64,000 bases of DNA from Stenopsyche tienmushanensis. Taxonomy: Eukaryota > Arthropoda > Insecta > Trichoptera > Stenopsychidae. Location of the stretch: contig WACJ01000301.1 of NCBI GenBank assembly GCA_008973525.1, forward strand, positions 124,001-188,000, read 5' to 3'. The notes under the pieces are model-generated. The model made no database searches. It was not told where the DNA came from and saw nothing but the letters and a program-made list of their open reading frames with translations. The position numbers were made by a program, and so were the translations under genes. Shown here piece after piece: positions 34,274 to 48,100 of this stretch (position 1 is its first letter; each line of letters starts with the position of its first letter).

Positions 34274-37200
34274 TTAGCCTAAAAATCGGTTCAAGTCGCC
34301 CAGTGATGATATGGGGTTCTGAAAATAGACAAAAAATAATTGAAACATAAATATAACGATTGTCAGTTGAAAATGTATCATTATTTACAGTCAATAAATT
34401 TTCGAAGTATGATTTTAGCTGTTGGGTCCCTGATGGCTTTGTGGTGGATTCAGGCGCAGCAAAGAATGTGTTTAAAAAATTCTCAGTGCTGTTCGATGAT
34501 GTCTGTAGTAACGATTAATTAAAATTATGTTACATTTGTTGTGTTATTATGATATTATATTTTGATTGTATCAAGGCTACGTTTTTTTACATTGATCGTT
34601 CCGTTGCCTGGAACAGTATACATGGATCCAAATGGACCATTTTGATTGATTCCTCTAATTAATGAAGCACCAAATTTGAAAGGTCCAGCTGATGCTGCAC
34701 CATACAGTCCTCCGTTTGCTAGTATATCACCACCTCCAATTGCAGCACCCAAGCCGGCAGCAGCTTTTATGTTTCCTCCGGCTGTGGCTCCAGCATATAG
34801 TTGTCCTGGAAGACATAAAAATTATTAAAATGCCTCTAATGATTGTTAATAACAATTAATGTGCTCAGATTTTACCCGCAAGTTGACCATTTACTCCAAT
34901 GGCGCCATTCAAGCCTATGGCCGCCTTTTGTCCGAAGGGGGTTCCAGTTTCGGCATGAAGACCTCCCCCTTGCGCTATATTTTGGGCACCAATTCCACTA
35001 TGGAAGCCTAAAAAGTCAACCGCAACTGTCCCATCTTGGAATGACAAAGAAGGTATAAGCTGTAAAAAATACACATGGAAAATTAATGAATAAATTTGTG
35101 ATATTTGCAAGATGTTCTATATGACAATGGGCGAATAATGATGCGAGGCGGATGTTTTAAAATAAATATACATCAAAAGTTTATTAACTTTTGTTATAAA
35201 ATATTTAAAGACGTGTAAATTTAATCGAATATTTAAAAAAAATGTACTACGGACTTGAGTTTTTATAATTTCTATGCAAATTTGATAGGCATTGAAAAAT
35301 ATTTTATTAATCCAATGAATATTTTTTTTGAATCTGTTTTGAATTTTATTGATTTTTTTAAAGCATGCACTTTGTCTTCAGGATGAATTTACAAATTTAA
35401 GAAAATATCTAAAAGTTCAAATCGTGAATAAAATAAATATGTTTTAATAATATTGTAGTATTGTCTATTAAATGGTATTACCTGTAGCAGATTATCGATT
35501 TGTGATGTTATTTAAAAGCTTTTTTATAAATGACCGGTTTCGATCAATATATTAATACTTCATCTTCGGACCAACTAATATTTTTTACGTACATAGCACA
35601 TATTGAAACTCATAAAATAAAGCAAATGATTTTAATGGGTATTTTTAAATTCCAAAGTAATCTTTAGCATATTTTTAATTTTCTTGTAGCATAGTAAATA
35701 TAAAAAAACCATTTTTGCATAAAAACTATAAGCAGACTATTAATCATATACATAATATGAAAGTCAGGGCTTCAAAGCGTTTTTTTGTTCCAATTCAATT
35801 ATATATATATATCGGTTCGATACCGGTTTTCGTTTGACAAAAATTAACGGTTTTCGACGACATTCTCATTTAAACGACATTCTTTACTAATTTAATGCAT
35901 ACAAAGTATTTTTTTAAGCGATAAATGATACAGAATTGTAAAAAATATCATATGCTTGGCTTAAAAAGGCTATCTATTCGATATAATGCCAGCAATTTTG
36001 CCTGTAATGGCATTAATAATGGAAAACTATTCAAAATTTTCGATCACCTCAAAAAAAGGTGTGATATTTTAGATATTCTCTACTGTCGATAAAACCAACC
36101 TCAACGACAACTGAGAGGGTTTTTTCGACAGTAGATTCAATAAAAATGAAATTACGTCCAAGTTTAAAAGCAAAAACGTTCAATGGTCTCATATTTTTAA
36201 AATATGTATTTTTGAAATGTATATAAAATTCTGATCTTTTTGATTTTATTTGACCTCAAAAATTCACTCCTTGTTTACGAGAAAACGCGTTGCGCAACAG
36301 TGGATGCTACTTCTTGCCTTCTTTCTTTAGTGACGGGATCAAGGAGCTTCCTATCCGATTGAATAAATGTACCTCTATAAAGAAACTATTTAGAAAAATA
36401 ACACTCCATTTGTATTTTTAAATATTTCACTAATAAATTTATATAGCAAAATTCCGGGTTATATTTGAATTGGCCTCGCATGTATGTAAAATATTCGAAT
36501 ATTTTACCAATTTCATATTCGTTATTCGAATAATTGATTTTACGAACATTTGGGATCCCTAATCACAGTATTGAATTAATTGATAACAGTATGTAAGATT
36601 TTTACCATTTTTCAAACACCGTTCTGATATCATTAATGAAAAAGGATTTAATTTTTGATATTGTAAAATCGTCGATTCATTTCTTTACTTATAACCTTTT
36701 ATTCAAACTCAGTTTAACTTTAAACCGAAGAAGACCCTTTAAAATCAAACCAGTTTTCTTTCACGTAAGACGTTTACTGAATCGATATATTATAAATCGA
36801 TAGTTTCGAATCGGTTCAGTTACTGTTTTCATTCCGACAAAGATTAGGTTTTTCCCCGGTTTTCGGTTTTGATTCAGTTTTGGATCAAAGTCCCGAAGAA
36901 AACCGCAAAAAACAGCAAAATATGATAGAAAATGGTAAAAATTAATCAGAAATAAATTATCAATGACCGCTATGATTATAATAAAGACGTTTTTTAATGT
37001 GTTCGTTGAAGTTAAGAGTTAATTGAGATTTTTTTCCGACTAAGAAATTAGTTAATGTGATTCAAATATAATTGATTGATTATTCAACATTAATAGTGAT
37101 ATGTAAAGGACTAAGACAAGCTCTCAATGAATATTTACTATAATCTTGTAATAATATGCATCAAAAAATAATAGAAAGCATTTATAAGAAGAAGGTTTCA

Positions 37201-37506
37201 CCATAAAAAATGATTAAACTGCAAACATAGGTGGATTCTTGATGTATGATTGTGCACTTTATTATACAATGAAGATAATAACTAAATAGATATTTGATTG
37301 AAATATAGTCAAGATATGAACCCTATCAACATCTTTTAGTCTAAGTACGACGAATAGTAAAAAGTTTGTATATTACAAGTTTGATAAGATGCATTAATTT
37401 GTAAATATGCACTAAGAAATACCTGTGGTAATGGAACAGACAGAGTTTCAGTAGAGATACTGATAATGATCACTGCGGCCACAAACACTGACGTGAATTG
37501 ATTCAT
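34274..37506 (-). CDS. Glycine/alanine-rich secreted protein, tandem copy 3 (213 aa)
   Basis: Five exons: 37506-37423, 35059-34876, 34805-34591, 34502-34389 and 34318-34274. Exons 1-3 have exactly the lengths of copies 1 and 2. Exon 4 is 9 bases shorter (TSSNSTENFLNTFF... ending SYFENLLT), and its acceptor has moved so that the opening Lys-Pro is lost. Exon 5 stops one codon early (NPISSLGDLNRFLG). The signal peptide is identical to copy 1. Exon 2 has more changes (SFQDGTVAVDFLGFHSGIGA, AETGTPFGQKAAIGLNG), and exon 3 has AGPFKFGASLIRGINQ and a Met-Tyr substitution. It is the most diverged copy, but the frame is intact throughout. Intron 1 is longer than in the other copies. Confidence 0.83.
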
Positions 37507-37600
37507 TTTCTTGAGGAAAAAATACAAAATATGTAAGAAAAAATATGCAATTATCAATGATTTTATATGTTATGTTTCTGTTTGAAATACTTTTGAAATA

Positions 37601-37722
37601 ATTCAATTACAGGAATACTATAGTAAATATGACCCACCTATTAGTAGCGCTGCTGTATTGTTTCTGAAACGTTATCAACTCAACATACGAAACTATTATT
37701 CATGATTAAAAGTGGCGTCATT
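37601..37722 (-). promoter_or_regulatory. Conserved upstream block of glycine-rich copy 3
   Basis: Homologous to 26881-27003 and 32569-32690. Confidence 0.55.
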
Positions 37723-38235
37723 GTTTTTTTAAAGTAATATACGCACATTTTTTTTGGTTATTTTTTTAATTGCTGGAAAATCACAGAAAATCATAAATTC
37801 TCATCCTTATAAGAAATTGCATTAAAATTCAGTCATATTATTATACTTGCTAATTTACGTTTTTATCTTGGATCGATAATATTTTTCGATTTTCCATAAT
37901 TATAGGGTAGATAGTGAAACATAATATTGATGTGAATCGTTTGAAAATGTCCAGTTTAATTTGTCTTTGATATTTTTACATTTTTGTCAAAAGCTTATTA
38001 AAATAGATCATCCCAGTCAATTGGTGGCATAAACAGTCATTTCAGTTATTCGTCTATTACCTAATTACCTATATATAAATTAGTTCTGCTTCCAATTTTT
38101 GGAATTGATTGTTCTCGAATTCCGAAAAAAAAATTAAAGCAGATCATATAAAATGCATGTTATTTTGTCATACTGCGTTTTGGAAAAATATGACATGTCA
38201 ATTTGATGATTAATCCTATAACTGTCTAATCTATG

Positions 38236-38960
38236 TATACATATATACAATACATATATGTTTTTCAAATTGTTATATTAACCTTTCCCTTTATAAAATA
38301 ATGGGTTTGCGTTATTTCAGGCACTAAATGGAGCAGGAGTGTCCTCTTGGGGATGTAGGTTTCGCAGCAATACAACTGTGTTGCTGCTTTATCTCGTATG
38401 CGTGTGTCGTAAGGGCTGATTCTTTTTTTTAGCCCGGAGTCGGCACGGTGGTATGTGGGGGTGTCCCTTATATACCCCATGAAGCGCTCGTTAACCTTTT
38501 CCTACCGGTGATGTATTTACTACACCTCGACTCTAATAATGGGAATTTCGATATGAAATTTAATAGATACGGGTTTCAGATTTTTTGTATTTCTCATTAA
38601 TAAAATTACGAATCACATTAAAGTAGAATAGTATATAAGTATTCATCTGCAGCGACGGAAATAAATAATTTGTCGGGAAATCGGGATTTTTGCGAATTTT
38701 AGTCCGTGTCTCAGTAGAAAGGAATTTTATTGGTCACATTGATGGTGTTATACGGAAATGAATATATAATCAACTCGAACTAGCATTTAAATATCTGATG
38801 ACGATACCTTTAACGAGTGTGGAGGATGAGCGTGCATTTTCAGCAGTAAGTTGCCTGGCTTTCAAAATCAGATCCAGACTAAACGACGAAACACTCGATG
38901 CTTTAATGTTACCTCGGGCATATTTTCAAAATAATGTTTGATTTTTTTAGTATTTTATTT
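38236..38960 (+). mobile_element. hAT relic, copy 3, with a nested insertion
   Basis: The plus strand encodes FKYLMTIPLTSVEDERAFSA then SCLAFKIRSRLNDETLDALM and AYFQNN, the hAT C-terminal domain. The shared upstream block TACCGGTGATGTATTTACTA...CTCTAATAATGGG is interrupted by a 200-base insertion (38291-38490) flanked by TTAACCTTTCCCT and TTAACCTTTTCCT. A CCCGGGATCGAAATTTTGGC block downstream (about 39150-39185) recurs after copy 4. Confidence 0.83.
38291..38490 (-). mobile_element. 200-bp insertion with 13-bp target duplication
   Basis: Exactly 200 bases, richer in G and C, lie inside the hAT relic between two near-identical 13-base direct repeats. On the minus strand it contains GGGGTATATAAGGGACACCC, a TATA-box-like stretch. 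A retroposed SINE or small LTR-like fragment is possible. Confidence 0.6.
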
Positions 38961-39738
38961 ATCTATTTTGAATTGTATTTTTATCTTTTCTTAAATAAAT
39001 AAAATTCTTTCGCCTTCAAGTTATTTTTTATATTAAACACATGGACTTATTAGTAATTTTTGATCAAATTTATCAATGTCTCTTCAATTATTGAAAATCA
39101 AAATCTTAAATTATTGAAAATCCTGATCCCAAGATGGTCTAATATAATCCCGAAATCCCGGGATCGAAATTTTGGCTCGGAATTGGATTCGTTACCTATA
39201 ACCTGAAAACCTGAAAAAAAAAAGATAATTAATTGATTGCTTAAATATTATATATTTTTAAACCCGTCGATAAAACAGGCGTTTGTGATTATTTTCATAG
39301 AGCTATATAATTTCATCAACAGGTGTCATTCAATCTTAAATTAAATTATATTGATTTGTTCTAATATAGCTAGTGCCAAAAATACGTGCCGTTTTTACAC
39401 CTTTGTTTAGAAGTTATAAAAAAGGGGCATAAGTTTTATATTTTTTTGCTATACGCTTTCAAACAGCTATTCTTCTGTTTATTCTGACAAAGGAAAATTT
39501 TATTAAGACTTGCGAAATTTTATGCTAAAATGTCGAATTTGAAATGCAAATGTGAAAAACTAAAAAGGACTAGCAAAACATCTTTAATAGTATCCTAAAC
39601 AAATTATTCATTGGTTATATTTGATGTAAAATAATTCAAAATACTTCTTCATCCCACAAATTTTAAGTTTTTGGTATGTTTTTATAGTATAATGGAAGAT
39701 TAGAGATTGAAAGTCGACTTAAATCAAAATTTTCATTT

Positions 39739-39744
39739 TTTATT
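39739..39744 (-). terminator. Polyadenylation signal AATAAA of the 39853-44373 gene
   Basis: AATAAA on the minus strand, about 110 bases past the stop codon. Confidence 0.5.
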
Positions 39745-39852
39745 AAAAAGTACAAAAAAATCACAAATAATCTCAAAACTCCCAAAAAATAATCAATAAC
39801 TCATGCACAACTAAATAATCAAAAATATTCCCAAGGCCTTCATCATTATAAA

Positions 39853-42800
39853 TTAAAATGTGGTCACAGTTTTATCCACATGCACAACAGTTGGTTTCGC
39901 TGGAACTGTGTTGCTTAAAAATTTGCTAACAGCACCCAATGTCGATATGGGAATCTGAAAATTACAATCAAATAAGCATTTTGATTCAAGCAAAGTGTTA
40001 TATTAAAATTATGAATCTATTCACATTGAAGATATCGTCAAAGAACGAGCTTTGTCTTTGACCATTGTGTTGTACGTCGTGTCCTGTGTCGTATTGAACG
40101 CTGTGTTGTACATCAACCCTTGATTGTACAGCCGGATGGGGTGCCAAAAATGCGTTCAAGAAGTCGCTTCCTCCTGTGACAAGGGATGAAGGTGGTGCCG
40201 ATTGATACGATACGTATTTAGTCCTCACTGTATTTGGCTGTTGATATGAAAATATAATGTATTTTAATGGATTATACTCTGTATAGGAGATGCTTCTACA
40301 ACATATATTAGGATTTGTTAATTTGTCATTTGTAGAAAAATAGATGATCTTCTGTTTTTCCATATAAAAGATGCACCCCTTCTTTTAATCATCTCAGTAA
40401 TAATAATTTAGTACTGGTTAAACAATACAAGTAATACTTTAAGGGATGTATTCTTTTACGTAAGTCTTTCAATCTAACTTACAAAATAGAACTGTAGATT
40501 AATCTGTTAATTTTTTATACGTTTATAAATAAATTTTGCAAAAATTTAACGTGCTAGTTAGTTGTGCTAATAAATTAGTATAGTTTTATAATAAATAATG
40601 TGTTTTAATAATAATTAATAAGAATTTTCGTAGAAATATTAAATGAATAAATCAGAGTCAATGCTAATCCATTTTTTTTCTAATGGTATTATCAAGGAAA
40701 TTGTTATTGGCATTGATTTTTTGTCATGCGTAAATCATGCAGCTGAGTTATATTTGTCTTATTCTAATCGGAAAATCTACATATTGTTATATTTCAAAGA
40801 ACCTTGGGGTCATTTATATATCGACCATTAGACTGTATTATACAGTGTCTATGTTAACATTCACCAATATTAGATGGAAGCATGCGTTTATATTTGAGAT
40901 TTTCTGTTTAGGATCGCTTCTCTGAAAATACCTCGCTGTTATGAGTCTCGGAAACTGAAGACCTCGATGAAAATTGCACTTCTTTTTGTAATGAAACAGC
41001 CGGAGCTTGATGAGCTGTTTGATCTGAATTGCCAGAATCACTGGCAACGAAGTATTTATTGAACTTGACCGGATGGCCCCTGACGCGTACCCTCTTTCTG
41101 AGATGATTGTCGGCGTTTACGTGCGCCGTTTTAACTTTGGTAGCTACCACTTCGTTGCTGCTCTCTACCTGTTGCGGTCTGGTGTCTCCAACTCTTTCGA
41201 TGACCTGGAAAGATCCCTCGTCCGATATTCCTCCGCTTAGTGTGGATCCTGATTTGGCCGGTCCGGCTGATGCAGCAGAATATAAGTTTCCAGCAGCCTT
41301 TGACCTGTCGCCTCCCACAACTGCGCCCCCTAAACCAGCTGCTGCTTTAACGTTTCCTCCAGCTGTGGCCCCAGCATATAAATTACCTGTACCAAAATTA
41401 ATTGTTAGTATAAAATTATCGACATGATTCATGTACAAAATGAATGTAATCTTACCCCCAGCACTGCCATCCCGAGCGAGAGCACCGCTTAATCCAGCGG
41501 CTGCTCTTTGCCCGAAGGGTGTTCCAGCTTCAGCATGGAGTCCTCCTCCATTCAACAAATTATTGAAACCGGCAGCAGCGTGGAATCCAAAAAAGTTAAC
41601 ACCAAGCTTACCATCTTTGAAATATATCAATGGCGGCACCTTGAAATGAAATACTAAGATCAAACAGTATCGAACAAAATATTATAGATTTATTCTCGGT
41701 ATATTTTGCAATCATTTTCGTTCAGATGTAAGCATGTAGGGTGCAACATAAAAATATATCTAGATATTTCTAATAAGCCAATATCTAGAACCAACGCATT
41801 ATTTTACGATATATTTTTTGTTCTTAGTCTAAAAATATCCTACGAACTTATTGAGTGATGTGTTTTCATAATTGGACAAGTGTTGTTATATTGGGTTTGA
41901 TCTTGGACATTTATAATGAAGATTTGGACTAAAACCTAGATAATGGAAAAATATCACTATACCAACAAATTTGGATGGGGGATTTGGATGTGCAAGACTA
42001 CCTATGAATGACTCGAATAGCAGTGATAATTAAAATATCATTTAAAATTAACAATGATTTATGCAAATCATTAATAGGTACTAACCTTCTAACTAAAAAT
42101 TATATTAATATAATCATATCCTAATTTAATATAGTAGGGAGGGCTTTTCAGAGAAAATTTACATATTTTATACGTCTGATGGGTCCTGATAGGAAGAAAT
42201 ATGTGGAAAATAATGGGAAACTACTGCACGAGGATAATTTTTCCCTAAAACAATTTTCCATGTAAGTCGCCTACATCTATTTATTATACCCAAGATCAAT
42301 CAAAGATTGAAGTATATTTTTTCCAATGATACTTGATCAAGCCTAAAGCTTTGGCTAATGAATCTAACAACAACAAAAATAATTATACATAAAGCCCTGA
42401 AATATTACATCCATGACGAATTTATCATCATACCAACAAACCAAGCGTGTAACCTCAATACTTTTACAAATACCTTACCGCACTTTAATTGCGGATGGCA
42501 TATTCTTTCTTAGAGATTTGCCATTGAATTGTATTATATATTTTTAAAAAAATCTGATGGGCATTTTATAGCACGTAACACCAATTACATTTCAATTAAT
42601 CGGCCTGCTTATAAACGATGTAAATGGATCTTCATTCCGAAATGAGGTTAAAAGTACAGCATAAGGTAAAAGAAGGCCTAATATCAAGGCCGCTTTACGA
42701 ATTTAATAGTAAATATTCAAAACAATATCAAGGCCTCATTCGACGATTTCCCTCGTTAATCGTTATTGAATATAGTCTGCCTTTTTTAATACAATAATAC

Positions 42801-44373
42801 GATCGATCGATTTTGGATAAGTGCACATCATGCTTCGCATTGGCATGATTCCACGATAAGCGACCTCGATTGACGCTAAAGATCAACGTTGATTTATGGC
42901 AAATGAATTATCTTTTGCACTCGTGGTTTTATTATGCTGTAAATGATTTGCAATTAAAACGAACGTCATTGAATTTAATTCGAAGACGTGGAAAATGAGG
43001 GAAAATTACGTCTCATCGTAACTTCCTACGTCATTTAATCGCACATTTAAATAATTGTTTATTTAGTCGAATTATTTATATATGTTTTGCAGGCAATGAC
43101 ATGATCTAAGAATCGGTTCAATTATTTTTTGGACATTTACAACTCCAATCCTAATATAGCGTATCTGTGCTAGGAATATGATGTATGGAATTTCCCATTA
43201 TCATCATTTAATGACGCGTAAATATTTCTGAGATTTTATTATAAATGCATTGATAAATTCATGGAATTTCTAATCATATGCGTATTTAAGGTTTGAATCA
43301 CAAATACATAATGTATATTTAATTAAGATTCTGAAAAAATAACAAGTTTTAATGAATTCAAGCGTACTGCTCTAAATAGCCGCCTTTGTCCGGATGATGA
43401 CGTTGAATTAGGCGATGAACATGTCGCATGCTGCACGAACATGCTTCTATGGAATATGGAATGGTTTTGTGTGTTGAATAGCTTTCAAATTCCCCATACG
43501 CGATTATTTTTGAGCTGATACCTTGATCTATTATTCAATTCAAACGAAGAAATCAAACAAATATTGACGCTTTATAGTTCGGGTGTTCAGCGCTAAACTT
43601 CGTCCAAAGTCCGGATGATTTTGCAAGAAATTCATAAAACTCTACTTCTGTCGTAAAATTGATGCAATTCTTAAACCAACTGACTATTTAATTGAAACAA
43701 AATGTCAATGGTGCCAACAAAAGAGTTAACCGAATCAATATACTTAACCCTTCTGTCAATAAGTCTGGCCAGAACATTTGGCTTTTGCGATGAGTTTTTT
43801 AAATAGTAGCTATGTATTGATCTTAACAAATCTCCCTGACTTTGTTAATTGAAGGGCTTTACAGAATTTAGAATTTAAAAAAAAATGTTCGGGATCCTTG
43901 TGTTTCGAGAAAAAAGGATATTTTTATTTATACCCCTAGAATCAATGAAAGCGGTCTTACTAGACTCTGATTTCTTTCATAGAATTTATATTCTGTAAGG
44001 AAATTTTTATTCATTCCCTTTATAAGATATGTTATTATATTTCTCATGTTGATTTGTATTTTTATCTTTGTAGTAAGAAATCATTTCGCATCATATGTTT
44101 GGAAAAACCTATATTTACTTGAGATCTTATAATTGGTTTGCTATTTTAGAGTACCTGTCAAAAATAAAATATAACCGCAAATATTGAATAATAATTGACA
44201 ATAATGGTCATTGAACATTTTCAACAATTCAGGCCTATTGAAATTTTAAATGATTTTTATCAGAACGATTTATAATATTTTTTTACCTCAGTGGCAGGAG
44301 CTGGAAGTGCCTCTGTAGTGATGCATATGGCTGTTCCAATGATCACCAAGACTGCTTTGAATTTATGCATCAT
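39853..44373 (-). CDS. Long glycine/alanine-rich secreted protein, diverged relative (346 aa)
   Basis: Five exons: 44373-44287, 41639-41456, 41386-40932, 40237-40025 and 39954-39853, with phases 0, 1, 0 and 0 as in the tandem copies. Exon 1 is a signal peptide (MMHKFKAVLVIIGTAICITT then EALPAPATE). Exon 2 has exactly the same length (184 nt) as in the copies: VPPLIYFKDGKLGVNFFGFH and GGGLHAEAGTPFGQRAAAGL. Exon 3 is twice as long. It keeps NLYAGATAGGNVKAAAGLGG, then continues into a polar region with LRKRVRVRGHPVKF, whose basic pairs could be processing sites. Exon 4 (PNTVRTKYVSYQSAPPSS... SSFFDDIFN) is Gln/His/Val-rich. Exon 5 reads IPISTLGAVSKFLSNT then a tail ending DKTVTTF. The 2.6 kb first intron contains dispersed repeats. 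An ancestor of this gene was also copied at 27976-28308. Function unknown. Confidence 0.85.
43740..44050 (+). repeat. Dispersed repeat, copy 1 (partner 61950-62230)
   Basis: Lies in intron 1 of the 346-residue gene. Shared landmarks with the second copy are TTTTTTAAATAG, CTCCCTG, GAAGGG and TTACAGAATTTAGA, and TCTGGCCAGA. Same orientation. Confidence 0.65.
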
Positions 44374-45167
44374 TCTAAATAGGAAAAAAGCTAAATATTT
44401 AGATAGTTTCTTACAATATCGTGCTACATAATTATCATTTTACCCGCTCGAAATTAAATATAAAATGATTGGATGATGTTTGCCTTAAGTAGATTTAAGA
44501 TGTACGCAAAAACTGTAATGTGATATTTTATTAAATCCTGTGTGATAAATATTTTTGATTTTTTGCAGAAAAGTTTTGCGATTTATTTTCCTTATTGCCT
44601 ACTTACAATATCGATAAGAGCTTTTGAAAGTGAATAGTTTTTATGACTTCACCGATTTATCAAGGCCATAAAACAGTCAATAACATGACAAAATTTATAA
44701 AATGGCTCAATTTTCTCAATATGAAATAAGCACAATTAAATAACTTCAATATAATTGAAGTTGTACCTCAGACGACGAACGACGACTTCGCATGATAAGT
44801 CATATACGTGACTAAAAATCAAATTATTTTATTAAATCATGTTGCCTACGCAGAGGACTCCGATGATATAAATCGAGACATTAGTATGAAGACGTAAGCA
44901 ACATACTTATTAGTTTTTTTGTTGTTGCTTTATTTATGAACCAGAGGACGTTGTAAATTTATTATCTTCTTTTTCAACGATAAAAAGTATCGACATGCTA
45001 ATTAATTTTAGTTTCGGTAATATTAATCATTGTAATGATCGTTAGATAAAATTCTTTAAAAAACACATTCCCGTCGAGTTACGTATATGTGCATCTTTTG
45101 GGTATCATCGGTAGACGCGGGAGACGCATCTATGTGTCTTTAGCCGATTTATTGGCTTTAAGGGGTC

Positions 45168-48100
45168 ATCTTACTTTGACGGCCCAAAAAATAGGCAATT
45201 TTTAACAATTTTTTTCTCAGTAAATACACCATATAATGAAATAAATCTTTTTGAGATATATATATAATACTAAAAAAATAAATTCATAATTTAAATAAAT
45301 ATATATTATATCGTTTTTAAAACATCAAAATGACATGTCAAAAAAAATGCAAGTCCACGGTGTGGAACAAATTTTTCATTTAGGCTTACTTGAAACAAAA
45401 AATTAAAAAGATTCTTGATCTGCAAGCATGTCGCTATCGCAGTATCGTTAATGAATAGTTTTTGTTTAAAAGTAACAAAATGGCGCTGGTTTGAAAAAAA
45501 GTTGGGAAAAAAACACCTTTTTTGGGGGTATTTTTTAATATAAAACGTAAGATAAAATGAACATTTTGACCTGGTTTTGCGATCTGCGAGTTCGTTTTTT
45601 TTTGATAAGGGAAACATACTTCTAATCAGCGATTCCAACTTCATAAAAAAATTCTTCAGCTACCTCAGCCTCTTGTTTTTTGTTCGAAGCACTTCATACA
45701 GAGTTCTTTCTTTTTCTGCCCTTACTTTCCACTTGCTTATTCGCCTTTTTTAAATCTGTATTAACATTTTTTTAAATTTAATTTGCTCCTAAGATAAGAA
45801 AAGTCCCTAATAGGAACCTCTGGCGTTTAAATAAAATCAGTTATAGGGGCAATCCTGTGGCCGTAGCGGTCTCAAAGCCGCTGGGGTGCAATTTGGATGG
45901 AGTGATTGCTTTGAGCGCATTACGCGAATTAGCTGTAAAGTATTGAAATAATCTGAATTTCTTCATTAAAATTATAGACGACGTCATTAGAGATATGTTC
46001 TTTCGAAAAATGAAATTAAAAAAAACTATTTTTTTACGTGATAAATTGAGAAGAAAATCCAAGAATTAATTCGGTAATTTTAATTACATCTTCTGCATTC
46101 AACCGATTTGAATGTCAAAATGGAGATGAAATTTTATGGGGGATCAAAATTTTAGGGGGAAATTGTTGAGGCTGTTGAAAATGATTTTTCGACACTTCGA
46201 TCGTGTAACCAATCGCTTGCTAAAAACTCAAACTTCAAAAAAATAAATTACAGGCAAGTTTTCGATCGTGATATGTATTTATAACTTGTAAGCCATTTTT
46301 TGTCCCATACCATGTACGCAGTCAAAGTGGGAAATTCCAAATTCAAAAGCGTAATCACATAGGAGGATTTTCAATGTTGACAAACAGAAAAAAAACGGTT
46401 TATTCGAACTTTACTCCGTCGATTAATTAATATGCAAATATATGTTTTTATATGTCATTTATGCATAATTTTCCTCTATATTATATACGGAATAATCTTA
46501 ATTGAGTGGATGAGAATTATTTCCGGTTTTTGGGTTTTTCAGGCATGAAAATCGTCATATGTGAATCTATAGTCGAATTTAAATTTTTCATACGAGTAGT
46601 GCAAATTAAAAAAAAATCGATCAATGAAATTTCGTTGATTGATGGCAATGTAGATGAACGAGTAAATGCATGGTAGTGAGTATGTACCTGACCCTAGTCC
46701 CAAAAGTACCCGACCTAACGTATATATGGTCGTTAGAACATTTAAGTGTTTGAAGATTGTAAATATATTTTTTTGTATTTTATGTTTGTTGTTTTTGTGT
46801 GCTAATTGGTGTAATCTGCAAATATTGGTGAGTAGAAATATAAAAATAGTATATGTTTAAAACTTCGAAAGTTATGCATATTTTAGTGAAAAAAATCGCC
46901 CGCCGAAATTGTGTTAACATGTCGTCATTGACCAATATCTTACAATTTTTTTGTTAATTTTATATTTTTTGGGATTATGATCTACCATGCATCATGACCA
47001 TGTGTTTTACCATTGAGTCAATCAATTTTTTGTCGATTCGATTAATCATGTCATCATCCATCAAGTGGAATAACAAAAATAGTAGAGGTATGCAAATATA
47101 CTTTGAAGATTTGTCCTTCTTTTGAGCCATGTCTTCAATGAAGAGGGTTGGGATAAATCCGATTGTTGTGCTTCTAAGTGGATTATTCAATCCAGCATGC
47201 TGTGGATCTTCTTCTGACCAAATACTCAAAGAATTGTTAAACATGTAAAAAATCCACAGTTGACGAGATATTTATCAAGCATGTCTTGATGAATTGAAGC
47301 TCTTTTGTAGCTTGTAGTTCATGGTATTTGAATAAGGTAACACCAATTCGCCGCTTTTATTCATTGATCAAAAAGATTAGTGATCTGAATAGCTGGCTTT
47401 TTAAGGTATTGAAAATGCTTCCATCTCTTTAAATACTAGATAACTGTCCATACATCTTATTTTCCTTTTTGAACTCTTCGCTGCGAAATGTATACGCATG
47501 TTGACCTTCGAAATAGATATTTTTTGTGCATTTTCTAGCACATGTCTTGCAAAACATTTATTATTATGTTTTTTGTACTTTTATTAATGTAAAATCCCAA
47601 TTTATTACTCTCTTTATAATTTTGTGGTTAAATATTAATAGAATTTATATTTGGAACATTTTATAATATGTATTAATCACTTATGTATTTTTGTAGCCCG
47701 ATGAGAAAATATTAATTTAATTACGTTCTACGTTAATGCTGGTACGTAAACGTCAATAACGATTATATGTTACGGCGTAACAATTACTTTAATCAGCGCC
47801 AGAGAGGTTAATTTATGTACTGTATATAGTTAAGTAAATTTATGCTGGTTTTAAATATTAATCAATTTTTAAAAATTATATAGGATGGGATCCAAAATAT
47901 TGTCTCGCTTAGGGCGATCTTCGGTCCAGAAAATTACCAATACGCGAATATCTGAATACTTTGTTGGGTGACTGTATAAAGTCACTTTTGTGTATCAAAC
48001 AGCTCTTAGCTAAGGCTGCAAATTATTAAAAAAAAACCTAATTTATATTGAATATCGATCTAAAAACCAGATCTAATAAAAAACATTTTCTATACATACT

